In this document: positions 9,550 through 17,764 of the stretch, one piece after another
Numbering within the stretch: the first letter of the stretch is position 1
How the letters are laid out: each line of letters starts with the position of its first letter
Assembly (NCBI RefSeq): GCF_009831115.1
Contig: NZ_WUUK01000005.1
Location: forward strand, 1 to 64,000
DNA length: 64,000 bases
Source of the DNA: Salinicoccus hispanicus
GTDB lineage: Bacteria > Bacillota > Bacilli > Staphylococcales > Salinicoccaceae
Direction: 5' to 3'
Notes under the pieces: model-generated
Database searches by the model: none
Told to the model about the DNA's origin: nothing
Seen by the model: only the letters and a program-made list of their open reading frames with translations
Program-made: the position numbers and the translations under genes

Positions 9550-10527
9550 ATGGATACTCTAACACATACACTGATGGGCGGTACAATCGTTGGCCTGGCC
9601 GCCATCGATCCATCCATAGACCCCGTCTCCGTCGGGTTTATCACTACTGTAGTGGGCGCCTCTCTCGTACCTGACGTCGATACAGTAATGAAACTGAAAA
9701 ACAATGCCGTATACATCACCAACCACCGGGGAATCACCCACTCTTTGCCATTTACTTTCTTCATCTGGCCGGTGCTGCTCACAGCACTCAGCGTACTCCT
9801 GTTCGACCTGCCTGCATTGAACATGTATCTATGGATACAGTTTGCAGTATTCATGCACGTGTTTGTAGATATTTTCAATTCCTATGGCACACAGGCACTG
9901 CGACCCATCAGGCAAATATGGATACAGATCGGCATCATCAATACAATAGATATCCCGATACTGCTCCTGCATGTACTGTACTTCATATTATGGTATTTTA
10001 CAGGTGCACCGGTTATGCTGTTCATCGGACTCTATGCGATGCTTGCCGTCTATTACAGTCTACGCTACATGATGCAGCGTTCCCTCGTAACGAAAGTGAT
10101 CCGTCAGCTGCCTAATGAGGAAATAGACCGGCTGTTTGTCATGCCGACCATCCAATATTTCGAATGGCGCATTGTCGTCGTGACAGAAAAGGCATATTAC
10201 GTCGGACGCAGTTTCCGCGGCAACATCATATTCTATGACCGTTTCAACAAGAGCCAGCCTATTAGAGAGGAGCGGTTCGAAAGCATCAAGAAGAATGAGA
10301 ACTTCAAGGCTTTCACATTCTTTTCTTCCATCTACCGCTATGAAGTCACCGACATCTCGGAAGATGTGGTGGAGATCAGATATATCGATCTCAGATATCT
10401 GAAGGATGGACACTATCCCTTTGTCTGCATCATGCACCTCGATAAGGATACCAGTGAAGTCCTCCATAGCTATACAGGCTGGGTATTCACGGAAAGCAAG
10501 CTCCAGAAGAAGCTTCTCGGCAGCTGA
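9550..10527 (+). CDS. yfhP: YfhP-like metal-dependent hydrolase, membrane-bound
   Basis: A protein of 325 aa starting MDTLTHTLMGG, like B. subtilis YfhP (MDTGTHVVMG). It has several N-terminal membrane helices carrying conserved acidic and histidine residues (PDVDT, NHRGITHS, HVFVDIFNSYG), the pattern of the YdjM/LexA-binding-type membrane hydrolase family. A soluble C-terminal domain ends in YTGWVFTESKLQKKL. ATG 9550 is 7 nt after GGGGAG; two in-frame ATGs upstream are too close to it. The biochemical activity is unproven. Confidence 0.87.
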   Translation: MDTLTHTLMGGTIVGLAAIDPSIDPVSVGFITTVVGASLVPDVDTVMKLKNNAVYITNHRGITHSLPFTFFIWPVLLTALSVLLFDLPALNMYLWIQFAVFMHVFVDIFNSYGTQALRPIRQIWIQIGIINTIDIPILLLHVLYFILWYFTGAPVMLFIGLYAMLAVYYSLRYMMQRSLVTKVIRQLPNEEIDRLFVMPTIQYFEWRIVVVTEKAYYVGRSFRGNIIFYDRFNKSQPIREERFESIKKNENFKAFTFFSSIYRYEVTDISEDVVEIRYIDLRYLKDGHYPFVCIMHLDKDTSEVLHSYTGWVFTESKLQKKLLGS

Positions 10528-10540
10528 TATAACGAACAAA

Positions 10541-10571
10541 GCGACCGGGTCATTCACCCGGTCGCTTTTTT
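10541..10571 (+). terminator. yfhP terminator
   Basis: GCGACCGGGT (10541-10550) and ACCCGGTCGC (10556-10565), loop CATTC, followed by TTTTTT. The right arm also encodes the last codons of the convergent permease gene. Confidence 0.88.
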
Positions 10572-11308
10572 AAATACCGATATAATGAGAATTTGATCTT
10601 GCTGTAGTATTCGAACATCCATAAGTACAGCAGTATGATCTGAGTGAAGAACAGGATATCATGCGGCAGCCGGTTGATATTCCAGCCCACATGTACTGCA
10701 TTCGACTGCAGACCATTGATGACATAGTAGAATGGGTTGAGGCTCAGCAGGCTCTGCAGCCATGGTTCAATATTTTCTGGCAGGTACATTATCGGGACGA
10801 CAGCCACCAGTACGATGAATACGAGAATATTGACGGCATTGCTCCTTTTCATTTCCACGGATAGATAGAGCAATGTAAATGGGATGATCAGAATCACCCC
10901 AAGCAGTACATAGTACAGCAGTGTAAAGATGTCTATCAGCCAGTTCTGGATGACCAGCGCTGCAAAAGCGCTGTACAGTACCGTAAACATCAGGAAGATG
11001 AATGTCTGGAACACTGTAGTCGGCAGTATTCTCATGTATAGGGGAATATAGTTCACCTTGACGACCGAATCCTTATAGAATGTCGCATTCCTATTCAGCA
11101 CCACCATGCTGAACAGCCATACTGCCGCCATCAGTCCTGTCAGTATATAAAGATATTCCATGACCCCTGTCTCGTCCATCATGGACATCGAGATGAACAG
11201 GAACACAAGTCCGATTGCATAGATCAGCAGCGGAGTGAGATTATGCGCCGAAAAATAGCCTGTCTGTTTGAAGAAGTGGCGGAACAGATATTTCATTTTG
11301 TGGTTCAT
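10550..11308 (-). CDS. ABC-2 type permease, TagG/TarG-like
   Basis: 252 aa with six predicted membrane helices and the ABC-2 family C-terminal feature LLSLNPFYYVINGLQ, close to the NPF(Y/F) segment of the teichoic acid exporter permease TagG/TarG. ATG 11308 follows GGAGAGG, 10 nt after the stop of the partner ATPase-like gene, so the two are translationally linked. It lies downstream of yfhH and the ATPase-like gene in one minus-strand unit. The substrate is unknown. It is probably a paralog of, not a replacement for, the true wall teichoic acid exporter, because its partner lacks ATPase motifs. Confidence 0.7.
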   Translation of the reverse strand: MNHKMKYLFRHFFKQTGYFSAHNLTPLLIYAIGLVFLFISMSMMDETGVMEYLYILTGLMAAVWLFSMVVLNRNATFYKDSVVKVNYIPLYMRILPTTVFQTFIFLMFTVLYSAFAALVIQNWLIDIFTLLYYVLLGVILIIPFTLLYLSVEMKRSNAVNILVFIVLVAVVPIMYLPENIEPWLQSLLSLNPFYYVINGLQSNAVHVGWNINRLPHDILFFTQIILLYLWMFEYYSKIKFSLYRYLKKRPGE

Positions 11309-11318
11309 AGCACCTCTC

Positions 11319-12809
11319 CTAACGGTTGATATACAGCCATGTCTCGTTCGTTGCGTCAAGAATCATATAGCCGTTTGGCAATCTGAATATGACATCCTCT
11401 GTCGAGACGCCGAACGCTTCGTACATGCCTTCAAGATTTCTGGCTGGAAATGACATCGAAAATATAATGTCATCCCTGAAATGGTAGGTGATCGGTATGC
11501 CGGAAAGTTCCGCATGCTTGTCACTTGAAGCAGACAGACTGATGGTATCCACTACAGCACTGCTGTCCCTGTTGATGAATCTCGAATAGTACAGATAGTT
11601 GTTTTCAAACACTTCATCCGTATAGGGCAGCAGGTCCTCGAGCGTTGTTTCCGGGTAGAGGCTTGCAGGGTTGAAGTAGATGAGCGAACCGGAATCCACT
11701 TCTTCCGCTGCTCCACCATCAACAATAGTATAATTCTCGGCTCCTCTGTCGCTGACCCGGAGCATGGACATGTAGGGATAGGTTTCTCCACCGATTTCCA
11801 TACTGTCCTCGGTACTGATCCCGTAGGCGATCCGGCGATCCTCTTCTTCAGGAATCGTTACCGTCTGCTCCTGCCCGGTACTCGCAGCACCTGTAAACGA
11901 GATATCCATGAAAATGACAACACTTGCCATCATCATGGTGAAGAGGACCACAAGGGAAATGATGATCTTTCTGATATTGAACCGGTCGATCGGACTGGCC
12001 TGGTTTCTGCTCAGTCGTTTCAGACCATGCGCATAACGGCCATATTCGCTTACATTCCGCTTCCATTCGAGATCGAACAGTGCTTCTTCATCCACATTTT
12101 TAATCTGGCTTTTTTTCCTCATATAGGCAGTGTATTCGACAACGCCCTGCTTGACGCTGCCATCGTAGCGTATCTGGCCATAGCTCAGCCAGAGGAAGTA
12201 GTTTGCGAGAATCTCAATCGGTTCGATACTGCTTTCGAGCAGCAGTACCCCACGCTCTCTTTTTTCCTGTTCATTGATGGTCGTTTTGAAGGTGGCCGCA
12301 TCTTCTTCGGTCAGATGGCGGTACATATTGCAGTAGATGATGATTTCAGCATCTGCAAATTTGGAAATTTCCAGCAGCACAAGCGCAATCTCCCGCCGTG
12401 CCAGATCCTTGACCGGAGTCATCCAATGCTCTTTGAACATCTTCTGCGTCTGCAGCTGTTCTATGGACTTTTCGACATCCTCTGTTCTCATATACTCATC
12501 CAGTATTTCAGTGACGAACATTCCAAGTGCATGGGGATGATGGACATGATCCAGCACATCCAGACTCAGCACGGGGCTTTCCGTCTTCACTTTTCCTTTT
12601 TTCGTGTCCAGACTGCCATTGACGATTTCCTTCAGATAGTGCAGTGTTTTGTAATCCGACAGGATGCCGAGTACTTCCCCTTTGTAGAGGTGAAAGGAGA
12701 CATCCTTCAAAAGCAGTCCTTCTTCACGTCCAAGAATCCGGTCTCCGAGTTTTTTCGGCTCCTTGGCGTAGGTCAGATTCAGCGCTCTGAGTAGAATGAT
12801 GTTCTGCAT
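11319..12809 (-). CDS. TagH-like ABC protein with degenerate (ATPase-dead) nucleotide-binding domain
   Basis: 496 aa with TagH architecture: an N-terminal ABC ATPase-like domain (1-230), a charged linker, one membrane helix (about 282-302) and an extracellular domain (303-496). The fold is recognisable (LLLKDVSFHLYKGEVLGIL; WLSYGQIRYDGSVKQGVVEY), but the P-loop slot reads GILSDYKTLHYL (48-59) with no GxxGxGK[ST]. The signature slot reads VKDLARREIALV (133-144), and the Walker B slot is AEIIIYCN (154-161) with no catalytic glutamate. ATG 12809 follows AGAGGAGA; the gene starts 4 nt after the yfhH stop. The loss of function is seen; a regulatory or structural role is inferred. Confidence 0.72.
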   Translation of the reverse strand: MQNIILLRALNLTYAKEPKKLGDRILGREEGLLLKDVSFHLYKGEVLGILSDYKTLHYLKEIVNGSLDTKKGKVKTESPVLSLDVLDHVHHPHALGMFVTEILDEYMRTEDVEKSIEQLQTQKMFKEHWMTPVKDLARREIALVLLEISKFADAEIIIYCNMYRHLTEEDAATFKTTINEQEKRERGVLLLESSIEPIEILANYFLWLSYGQIRYDGSVKQGVVEYTAYMRKKSQIKNVDEEALFDLEWKRNVSEYGRYAHGLKRLSRNQASPIDRFNIRKIIISLVVLFTMMMASVVIFMDISFTGAASTGQEQTVTIPEEEDRRIAYGISTEDSMEIGGETYPYMSMLRVSDRGAENYTIVDGGAAEEVDSGSLIYFNPASLYPETTLEDLLPYTDEVFENNYLYYSRFINRDSSAVVDTISLSASSDKHAELSGIPITYHFRDDIIFSMSFPARNLEGMYEAFGVSTEDVIFRLPNGYMILDATNETWLYINR

Positions 12810-12813
12810 ATGA

Positions 12814-13137
12814 TCATCTCCTCTTGCTGAGCTGCAGCATGCTTACAGGAATACCTGTCTCTTTCTCTTCTCCTCCGACAAAAAACCCCCAGGCAAGAAT
12901 TCCTTTGATGTATTCCACCTTGAAATAGTGGTCTTCATTGCTGATTATCTTGTAGATCTTGCCGGGCTCGATCAGAGAGAGATCGACGAAATAGCTTTCC
13001 GCGATGAGCACCTGTCTTTCAAAGACTCTGTATTCATTTTCGACACCCATCATCTCGGCCTTTCTCATCGCTTCCCGCTTCTCACCAATATATGCTTCAA
13101 GTTCACGTCTCGTCATGGTATTCAAAGGTCTCATCAT
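12814..13137 (-). CDS. yfhH: YfhH family protein (DUF1811)
   Basis: 107 aa. It matches the pattern of B. subtilis YfhH: a short helical N-terminus with MTxxEL, then a small beta-rich domain with YIKGILAWGFFVGG and the closing PVSMLQL. The function is unknown. Its start lies 35 nt inside the 3' end of recX, an overlap suggesting translational coupling. It is followed with 4 nt spacing by the TagH-like gene, so the three are probably one transcript. ATG 13137 or 13134 could be used; AGGCGG lies upstream. Confidence 0.85.
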   Translation of the reverse strand: MMRPLNTMTRRELEAYIGEKREAMRKAEMMGVENEYRVFERQVLIAESYFVDLSLIEPGKIYKIISNEDHYFKVEYIKGILAWGFFVGGEEKETGIPVSMLQLSKRR

Positions 13138-13897
13138 CCATACCGCCTAACTTTTCCTGAATTAAGTCGTAGCCATACCCTTTTCTCATCAATGCCTGTG
13201 TCAATTTCTGCTTCAGGGCAAAGCCTGTTTCTTTTCTTTGATATTTATTGAAATACTTTTCGAAGTCCTTGTCGAAATGGGTCGTTTCATCAAAATCGTC
13301 ATCAAAATCTATCAGTTCGATATGCTCTTTGCCATATCCCCTCTGATGCAGTTTTTCGGTCAGTTTCATTCTGAATTGCCTGTAGGCACCCTTATGCCGC
13401 TTCAGCTGCTTATCTTTAAGCTTGTTCATGCGTTCTCCATCGACTTCCGCACTGAACGCTTCAACATTCTCTTTGATGATATCTTCATCGATCCGATGCT
13501 TCTTCAGCTCACGCTGCAGTGCATATGGGCCCTTGTCCGTCGTGGACAGCATCGTATTTCTCAATGCTTTGGCATAGTGGCCGTCATTGACATAGCCTTC
13601 CTCTTTAAGCCTGAGGACAGTCTGGTCAATCATATCCGGGTGATAACCCTCTTCCAGATATTTTCGCATCTCCTGCTCGCTGCGCAGCTTGAAACTGATA
13701 TAGCCGAGCGCTTTGACGTAGGCCTGGTCATACTGGATGGCCCGAAGTATCTGCTGATACTCCTTTGGCTCAAGCACCCTGTCCGAGATCAGCCGGTACT
13801 TTACGACAGATTCCTCATGGGCCTTGAATGAAGTACCGTCATCCATATGTATCTCGTACATGCTGTTCTTATCCAATGCCACTTTCTTTATCTGCAT
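13103..13897 (-). CDS. recX: Recombination regulator RecX
   Basis: 264 aa from ATG 13897, which follows AGGAGGAATTGC. An all-helical protein with RecX tandem repeats (e.g. LRSEQEMRKYLEEGYHPD, LKEEGYVNDGHYAKALRN, and the RKGYGYDLIQ end), slightly shorter than the S. aureus protein. RecX binds RecA filaments and modulates recombination. The 3' end overlaps the yfhH start. The gene begins 10 nt after the thioesterase stop. Confidence 0.93.
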   Translation of the reverse strand: MQIKKVALDKNSMYEIHMDDGTSFKAHEESVVKYRLISDRVLEPKEYQQILRAIQYDQAYVKALGYISFKLRSEQEMRKYLEEGYHPDMIDQTVLRLKEEGYVNDGHYAKALRNTMLSTTDKGPYALQRELKKHRIDEDIIKENVEAFSAEVDGERMNKLKDKQLKRHKGAYRQFRMKLTEKLHQRGYGKEHIELIDFDDDFDETTHFDKDFEKYFNKYQRKETGFALKQKLTQALMRKGYGYDLIQEKLGGMDDETFEYHDET

Positions 13898-13907
13898 GCA
13901 ATTCCTC

Positions 13908-14417
13908 CTAGTCGAGAAGATCCGTCGCAAAAAATTCACGCAGCGCTTTGGAGCGCTCTCTTCTATGACGACGATGCTCTGAGCGTTCCTCGCCTGTTTC
14001 ATCAAGCCATTTCAGCCGTTCATTGTCAGGAATGACTTCTGGTACTTCGATCGGATCATAATTATCATCCAGTGCAACAAAAGTGAGAAAACTGAAAGCG
14101 GCCAGTTTCCGTTCGCAGTCGTTTTCAAGCGTTTCCTTTGATATCTTCACGAGAATTTCCATGGAGGATCTGCCCGTATGGGTCACCATGGATTCGAGGA
14201 TGACGACATCCCCCAGATTGATCGGTTCGAGAAAATCCACGGAATCGATCGAAGCGGTCACTACCTTCGCCCGGGAATGGCGGCGCGCTGCTATTGACGC
14301 AACGTCATCTATATATTCCATCAGCCTGCCCCCATAGAGCGTGTGGTGGCTGTTTGTGTCCGGAGGCATTACATTAGAAGTTTTTACAGTATAGGATTCC
14401 GACATTCTTTTTTGCAT
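13908..14417 (-). CDS. Acyl-CoA thioesterase, hotdog fold (YkhA-like)
   Basis: 169 aa. A hotdog-fold thioesterase of the cytosolic acyl-CoA hydrolase group: the conserved segment with HHTLYGGRLMEYIDDVASIAA includes the catalytic aspartate helix, and SIDSVDFLEPINLGD is the typical substrate-tunnel strand. It hydrolyses acyl-CoA; chain-length preference is unknown. A basic C-terminal tail (HRRHRRERSK) is unusual. GGAGG lies 7 nt before ATG 14417. It heads the recX-yfhH transcript. Confidence 0.88.
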   Translation of the reverse strand: MQKRMSESYTVKTSNVMPPDTNSHHTLYGGRLMEYIDDVASIAARRHSRAKVVTASIDSVDFLEPINLGDVVILESMVTHTGRSSMEILVKISKETLENDCERKLAAFSFLTFVALDDNYDPIEVPEVIPDNERLKWLDETGEERSEHRRHRRERSKALREFFATDLLD

Positions 14418-14464
14418 ATTATTTCCTCCATTCCAAGCACTACTATAATAGCATATTTTCAGTA

Positions 14465-14497
14465 CTAAAAAAGAAGGGATATGATTAATCCCTTCTT
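14465..14497 (-). terminator. terminator after the 51-aa membrane protein gene
   Basis: AAGAAGGGAT (14471-14480) and ATCCCTTCTT (14488-14497) form a 10-bp stem with a T-run following on the minus strand. It lies between the small ORF and the thioesterase gene. Confidence 0.8.
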
Positions 14498-14518
14498 GAA
14501 TATTTCTATTGAATTCTA

Positions 14519-14674
14519 CTATATCTTGCGTTCGAGCGCCTCTTCCGGTGTATCGATCACAAGGGCATCCTTGCCTGGGAGTGATCTGGACAGGAAGTGG
14601 TGAAGAACGAAGGCAAATGTGAATATGACGAATAGAAATGCCAGCGTTATGAGCAGCATCATTAGATAACTCAT
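14519..14674 (-). CDS. Small single-pass membrane protein, 51 aa, unrecognised
   Basis: An ORF of 52 codons with a strong ribosome binding site (AGAGGAGG, 6 nt before ATG 14674) and its own downstream terminator. The first half is one hydrophobic helix (residues 2-26, rich in L, F, V and I), then HHFLSR and an acidic hydrophilic tail (DTPEEALERKI). It lies between the aminopeptidase and thioesterase genes on the same strand. No family was recognised. The signals argue strongly that it is translated. Confidence 0.7.
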   Translation of the reverse strand: MSYLMMLLITLAFLFVIFTFAFVLHHFLSRSLPGKDALVIDTPEEALERKI

Positions 14675-14744
14675 TAAAATCCTCCTCTGAAACTTATCCT
14701 AGTGCCTTTATTTTATCACAAAGGCATGGTTTGTACTATACAAA

Positions 14745-15977
14745 TCAGAAAGCCCAGTTTCCTTTTTCAAACACTTTTTCCTCTGTTCCATCGTCCGTGA
14801 TGCCGTATATATCCAGTTCGGCAGAACCGATCATGAAATCGACGTGGGTAATGGAATCATTGAGTCCAGCTTTTTCAAGATCCTCTCTGGACAGGTTCTT
14901 CCCGTCTTCAATGCAGAATGAATAGGCACTGCCGAGTGCAACATGGCAGGATGCATTTTCATCAAACAGAGTATTATAGAATAATTTACCCTTATTCGAG
15001 ATCGGTGAATCATCCGGAACGAGTGCCACTTCCCCCAGGTATCTCGCACCTTCGTCCGTATCGAGCAGGTTCTTCAGTACTTCATATCCCTGACCGGCTT
15101 CAAAATCGACAACCTTGCCATCTTCGAATGTCAGTTTGAAGTCATCGATCAGGTTGCCGCCGTAGCTGAGCGGCAGCGTATTGGATACATAACCGTCGAC
15201 ACGTGTCTTTTCAGGCACACTGAACACTTCCTCAGTCGGCATGTTCGCCATGAACTTCTGGCCGTCCTCATTGAGGCTGGATGCACCGGCCCACAGGTGC
15301 CCCTTCGGCAGCCCGATGATGAGATCCGTACCTGGTGCTTCGTATCTGAGCGACTTGTATTTCTTGGCGTTGAGATAGTCGACTTTCTCATGAAGCGTGG
15401 CATCATGCTGTTCCCAGGCTTCGACAGGATTGTCCTGGTCGGCACGGACAGTATATAGGATGAGATCCATGAGCGCGTCAACAGCGGCATCATCATCAAG
15501 ATCCGGATATACAAGCCTCGCCCACTCCACGGACGGATAGCCGGCAACACACCAGCTGTGGTAATCCGATTGTATGCGGTTTGAGAAATCCTTGAACGCT
15601 TTACCGGATGCGACCTGCATCGCCTGAAGCTTCTGTGGATCCACACCCTTCATCAGTTCAGGGGAAGAAGAAGTGATGCTCAGGAATCCGGCCTTCTCGT
15701 CGGAGTAGAACATCCTTTCATCTATTGTCCACTGGTGGATGGTGCTGAGCTCCTCTTTGGACTGGTACTTGGCATGCAGTTTCGTCAGTTCGTCGTCCGA
15801 CATGAGAATCTTGACTTCCTTTGCCCCTTTTTCATATGCCTTTTTTGTGACCTTCCTCATCAATGGCAATGCATCGCTCGCCCCTCTGATGAAAACACGG
15901 CCGTCCTTTTGCACATTCAGTCCGATATCGACTAGCAGGTCTGCATATCCTTCAAGTTTTGTTTCAAGTTGAGCCAT
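14745..15977 (-). CDS. ampS: Aminopeptidase, M29 family (AmpS/AmpT-like)
   Basis: 410-aa M29 metallo-aminopeptidase, the usual length. Visible landmarks are the metal-site regions VFSVPEKTRVDGYVSNTLPL and the LGEVALVPDDSPIS segment, plus the C-terminal HVDFMIGSAELDIYG with conserved His and Asp. It removes N-terminal residues from peptides in the cytosol using two metal ions. DUF1128 lies 13 nt upstream, the arrangement seen in S. aureus. Confidence 0.93.
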   Translation of the reverse strand: MAQLETKLEGYADLLVDIGLNVQKDGRVFIRGASDALPLMRKVTKKAYEKGAKEVKILMSDDELTKLHAKYQSKEELSTIHQWTIDERMFYSDEKAGFLSITSSSPELMKGVDPQKLQAMQVASGKAFKDFSNRIQSDYHSWCVAGYPSVEWARLVYPDLDDDAAVDALMDLILYTVRADQDNPVEAWEQHDATLHEKVDYLNAKKYKSLRYEAPGTDLIIGLPKGHLWAGASSLNEDGQKFMANMPTEEVFSVPEKTRVDGYVSNTLPLSYGGNLIDDFKLTFEDGKVVDFEAGQGYEVLKNLLDTDEGARYLGEVALVPDDSPISNKGKLFYNTLFDENASCHVALGSAYSFCIEDGKNLSREDLEKAGLNDSITHVDFMIGSAELDIYGITDDGTEEKVFEKGNWAF

Positions 15978-15990
15978 TTCGATTTCTCCT

Positions 15991-16188
15991 TTATTTTCTC
16001 AGTTTTGATAGTTCTTCAATGATCGCCGACTGTTCATTTGCTGTAACCTGGCTTCTCGAAGTCACCATTCCATGTATATCCCTGATTTCGTCAATATTAC
16101 TGTCATCAAAATCCTCTGGATTGAAGAGACCTTTATTGACTACATTCAAGGCATCTTCGATTTCCTTGAGCATCTCTGCTTTGTGCAT
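15991..16188 (-). CDS. DUF1128 family protein (UPF0435)
   Basis: 65 aa from ATG 16188, which is 8 nt after GGAGG; an in-frame ATG at 16203 abuts the site and is less likely. A small acidic helical protein with the family core ALNVVNKGLFNPEDF and SRSQVTANEQSAIIEELSKL. The function is unknown. In staphylococci it precedes the M29 aminopeptidase gene, as here. Confidence 0.87.
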   Translation of the reverse strand: MHKAEMLKEIEDALNVVNKGLFNPEDFDDSNIDEIRDIHGMVTSRSQVTANEQSAIIEELSKLRK

Positions 16189-16341
16189 ATCGTATTCCTC
16201 CATCCTAGCTTCTTGTCATTACAATAGTACCAAAATTCATATGAGAATAAAATTTTTATTCAAGTTATTCAATGAATAAAGTTTACGGTTCGTTTAAAAT
16301 GGATATAAGCAACTATAAATCACGTACAAAGGAGAATCCAC

Positions 16342-16662
16342 ATGAAAAACAAATTGTTGCCAGCTGTCCTCATTGGCGCCGCCATTGGTGCAGCACTCAG
16401 CCTCATCGATAAGAATACAAGAAGCACTGTACTGAGCAGTACCAAAGATCTCAAGTACTATGCACAGAACCCGAACGAAGCGAAAGAGAAATTGACTTCC
16501 GACTCCGGTGACTCTTCAAAAATACAATCACTGAAAGACGAAGTAATGTTCTGGAAAGATACAATCCAGGAAATCAGACAGAATAACCCTGAGCTGGAAG
16601 AGTCCATCAAGGATGCGAAAGATACATTCATGAAGAAGCGTGACCAGAAGCAGTTGAATTAA
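16342..16662 (+). CDS. YtxH-domain/general stress-like protein
   Basis: 106 aa. An N-terminal glycine/alanine-rich membrane helix (residues 5-22, AVLIGAAIGAALSL) is followed by a charged, coiled-coil-like tail. This is the architecture of YtxH-type small envelope proteins. AAAGGAGAATCC precedes the ATG. It lies upstream of yihY, the two being separated by a probable terminator. The function is unknown. Confidence 0.7.
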   Translation: MKNKLLPAVLIGAAIGAALSLIDKNTRSTVLSSTKDLKYYAQNPNEAKEKLTSDSGDSSKIQSLKDEVMFWKDTIQEIRQNNPELEESIKDAKDTFMKKRDQKQLN

Positions 16663-16671
16663 TTCTACAGG

Positions 16672-16702
16672 AAAGGGCTGACGTGAGTTGGCCCTTTTAT
16701 TT
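16672..16702 (+). terminator. probable terminator between the YtxH-like gene and yihY
   Basis: AAAGGGC (16672-16678) pairs with GCCCTTT (16690 onward) and is followed by a T-rich stretch. The stem is short (7-8 bp) with a loop of about 11 bases. Partial readthrough into yihY is plausible. Confidence 0.55.
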
Positions 16703-16720
16703 TTAGAAAGGAGAGGTATT

Positions 16721-17764
16721 ATGGCCGATAAACCGACAAATTCCGACTATCTTAACCAGACGAAGCAAGAAGGCAAGGAAACGAAAGCGAAAGATTCAAA
16801 AAGCAACAATGGAGAGACATTCGTCGATGATGTGAAATTCAAGTCGAAATCTTCAAAGAAGCCGAATGAAACGCTGTATGTTTCCAAGATCAACAAGCCA
16901 GCAAAGCACAAGGATAATTCAAATTTCTTTCAACGACTGATGTTCCAGTTCGGTAAGGATGATACATCAGGAATGGCAGCACAGCTCGCGTATTATTTCC
17001 TACTTGCAATATTCCCGCTGCTGATATTCCTGCTGACGCTCGTTCCATTGTTCCAGATCGATCAGCAGATGATTACACAATTCATACAGGACTATGCGCC
17101 CGCGCAGATTTCCAGCATGCTGGAGGGTGTCATTGAAGATGTCATGGGCGGTTCCAGTGGCGGCCTGCTCTCCGTTGGTCTGATATTTACACTATGGTCT
17201 GCATCGAATGGGATGACAGCACTGATGAATGCGTTCAATGTCGCCTATGATGTTGAAGACAATCGCAACTTTGTCGTTGCAAAGCTATTGTCCATCGTAT
17301 TTACAATCATTCTGGCACTCTCTGTACTACTGACTTTCGTACTGATTGTATTCGGTGAGCAGATCGGCAATCTCATGTTCGGCGCCATCGGACTTGATCA
17401 GCAGTTCCAGTTCGTATGGAATCTGGTCAGAAGCCTGCTCCCTGTACTGCTCGTATTCATTGTATTCGTTGTCATCTATACGACAGCACCGAACATCAAG
17501 CTGCAGATCAAAGCGGTCATCCCTGGCGCATTGTTCACAACGGTTGCTTTCCTGCTCGCTTCATGGGGGTTCAGTTTCTATATTTCAAATTTCAGCAACT
17601 ACAATGCAACGTATGGTACTATCTCCGGAGTCATCATTCTGATATTATGGTTGTATATCACCGGGGTCATCATCATACTCGGTGCCCAGATCAATGCGAT
17701 TATGCATAAACGGGCAATGGAAAAACAAGGAGAGGAAAGAACGGAAAATGAGTCTACTGCATGA
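16721..17764 (+). CDS. YihY/BrkB family inner membrane protein
   Basis: 347 aa from ATG 16721 after AAAGGAGAGG. A hydrophilic, lysine-rich N-terminal extension (about 1-65) precedes the YihY domain (LAYYFLLAIFPLLIFLLTL, WSASNGMTALMNAFNVAY, and the final LYITGVIIILGAQINAI), with six or so membrane helices. The family was once called ribonuclease BN; a transport or permeability role is suspected but unproven. The 3' end overlaps the carbonic anhydrase start by 17 nt, indicating coupling. Confidence 0.9.
   Translation: MADKPTNSDYLNQTKQEGKETKAKDSKSNNGETFVDDVKFKSKSSKKPNETLYVSKINKPAKHKDNSNFFQRLMFQFGKDDTSGMAAQLAYYFLLAIFPLLIFLLTLVPLFQIDQQMITQFIQDYAPAQISSMLEGVIEDVMGGSSGGLLSVGLIFTLWSASNGMTALMNAFNVAYDVEDNRNFVVAKLLSIVFTIILALSVLLTFVLIVFGEQIGNLMFGAIGLDQQFQFVWNLVRSLLPVLLVFIVFVVIYTTAPNIKLQIKAVIPGALFTTVAFLLASWGFSFYISNFSNYNATYGTISGVIILILWLYITGVIIILGAQINAIMHKRAMEKQGEERTENESTA

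Noticed and set aside
12027-12794. 255-aa plus-strand reading frame opposite the TagH-like gene
   Set aside because: It is antisense to a supported gene, lacks a ribosome binding site, and has a phenylalanine/isoleucine-rich composition typical of antisense frames.
13103-13137. 35-nt recX/yfhH overlap as a possible frameshift
   Set aside because: Both proteins are complete and family-length; this is an ordinary operon overlap.
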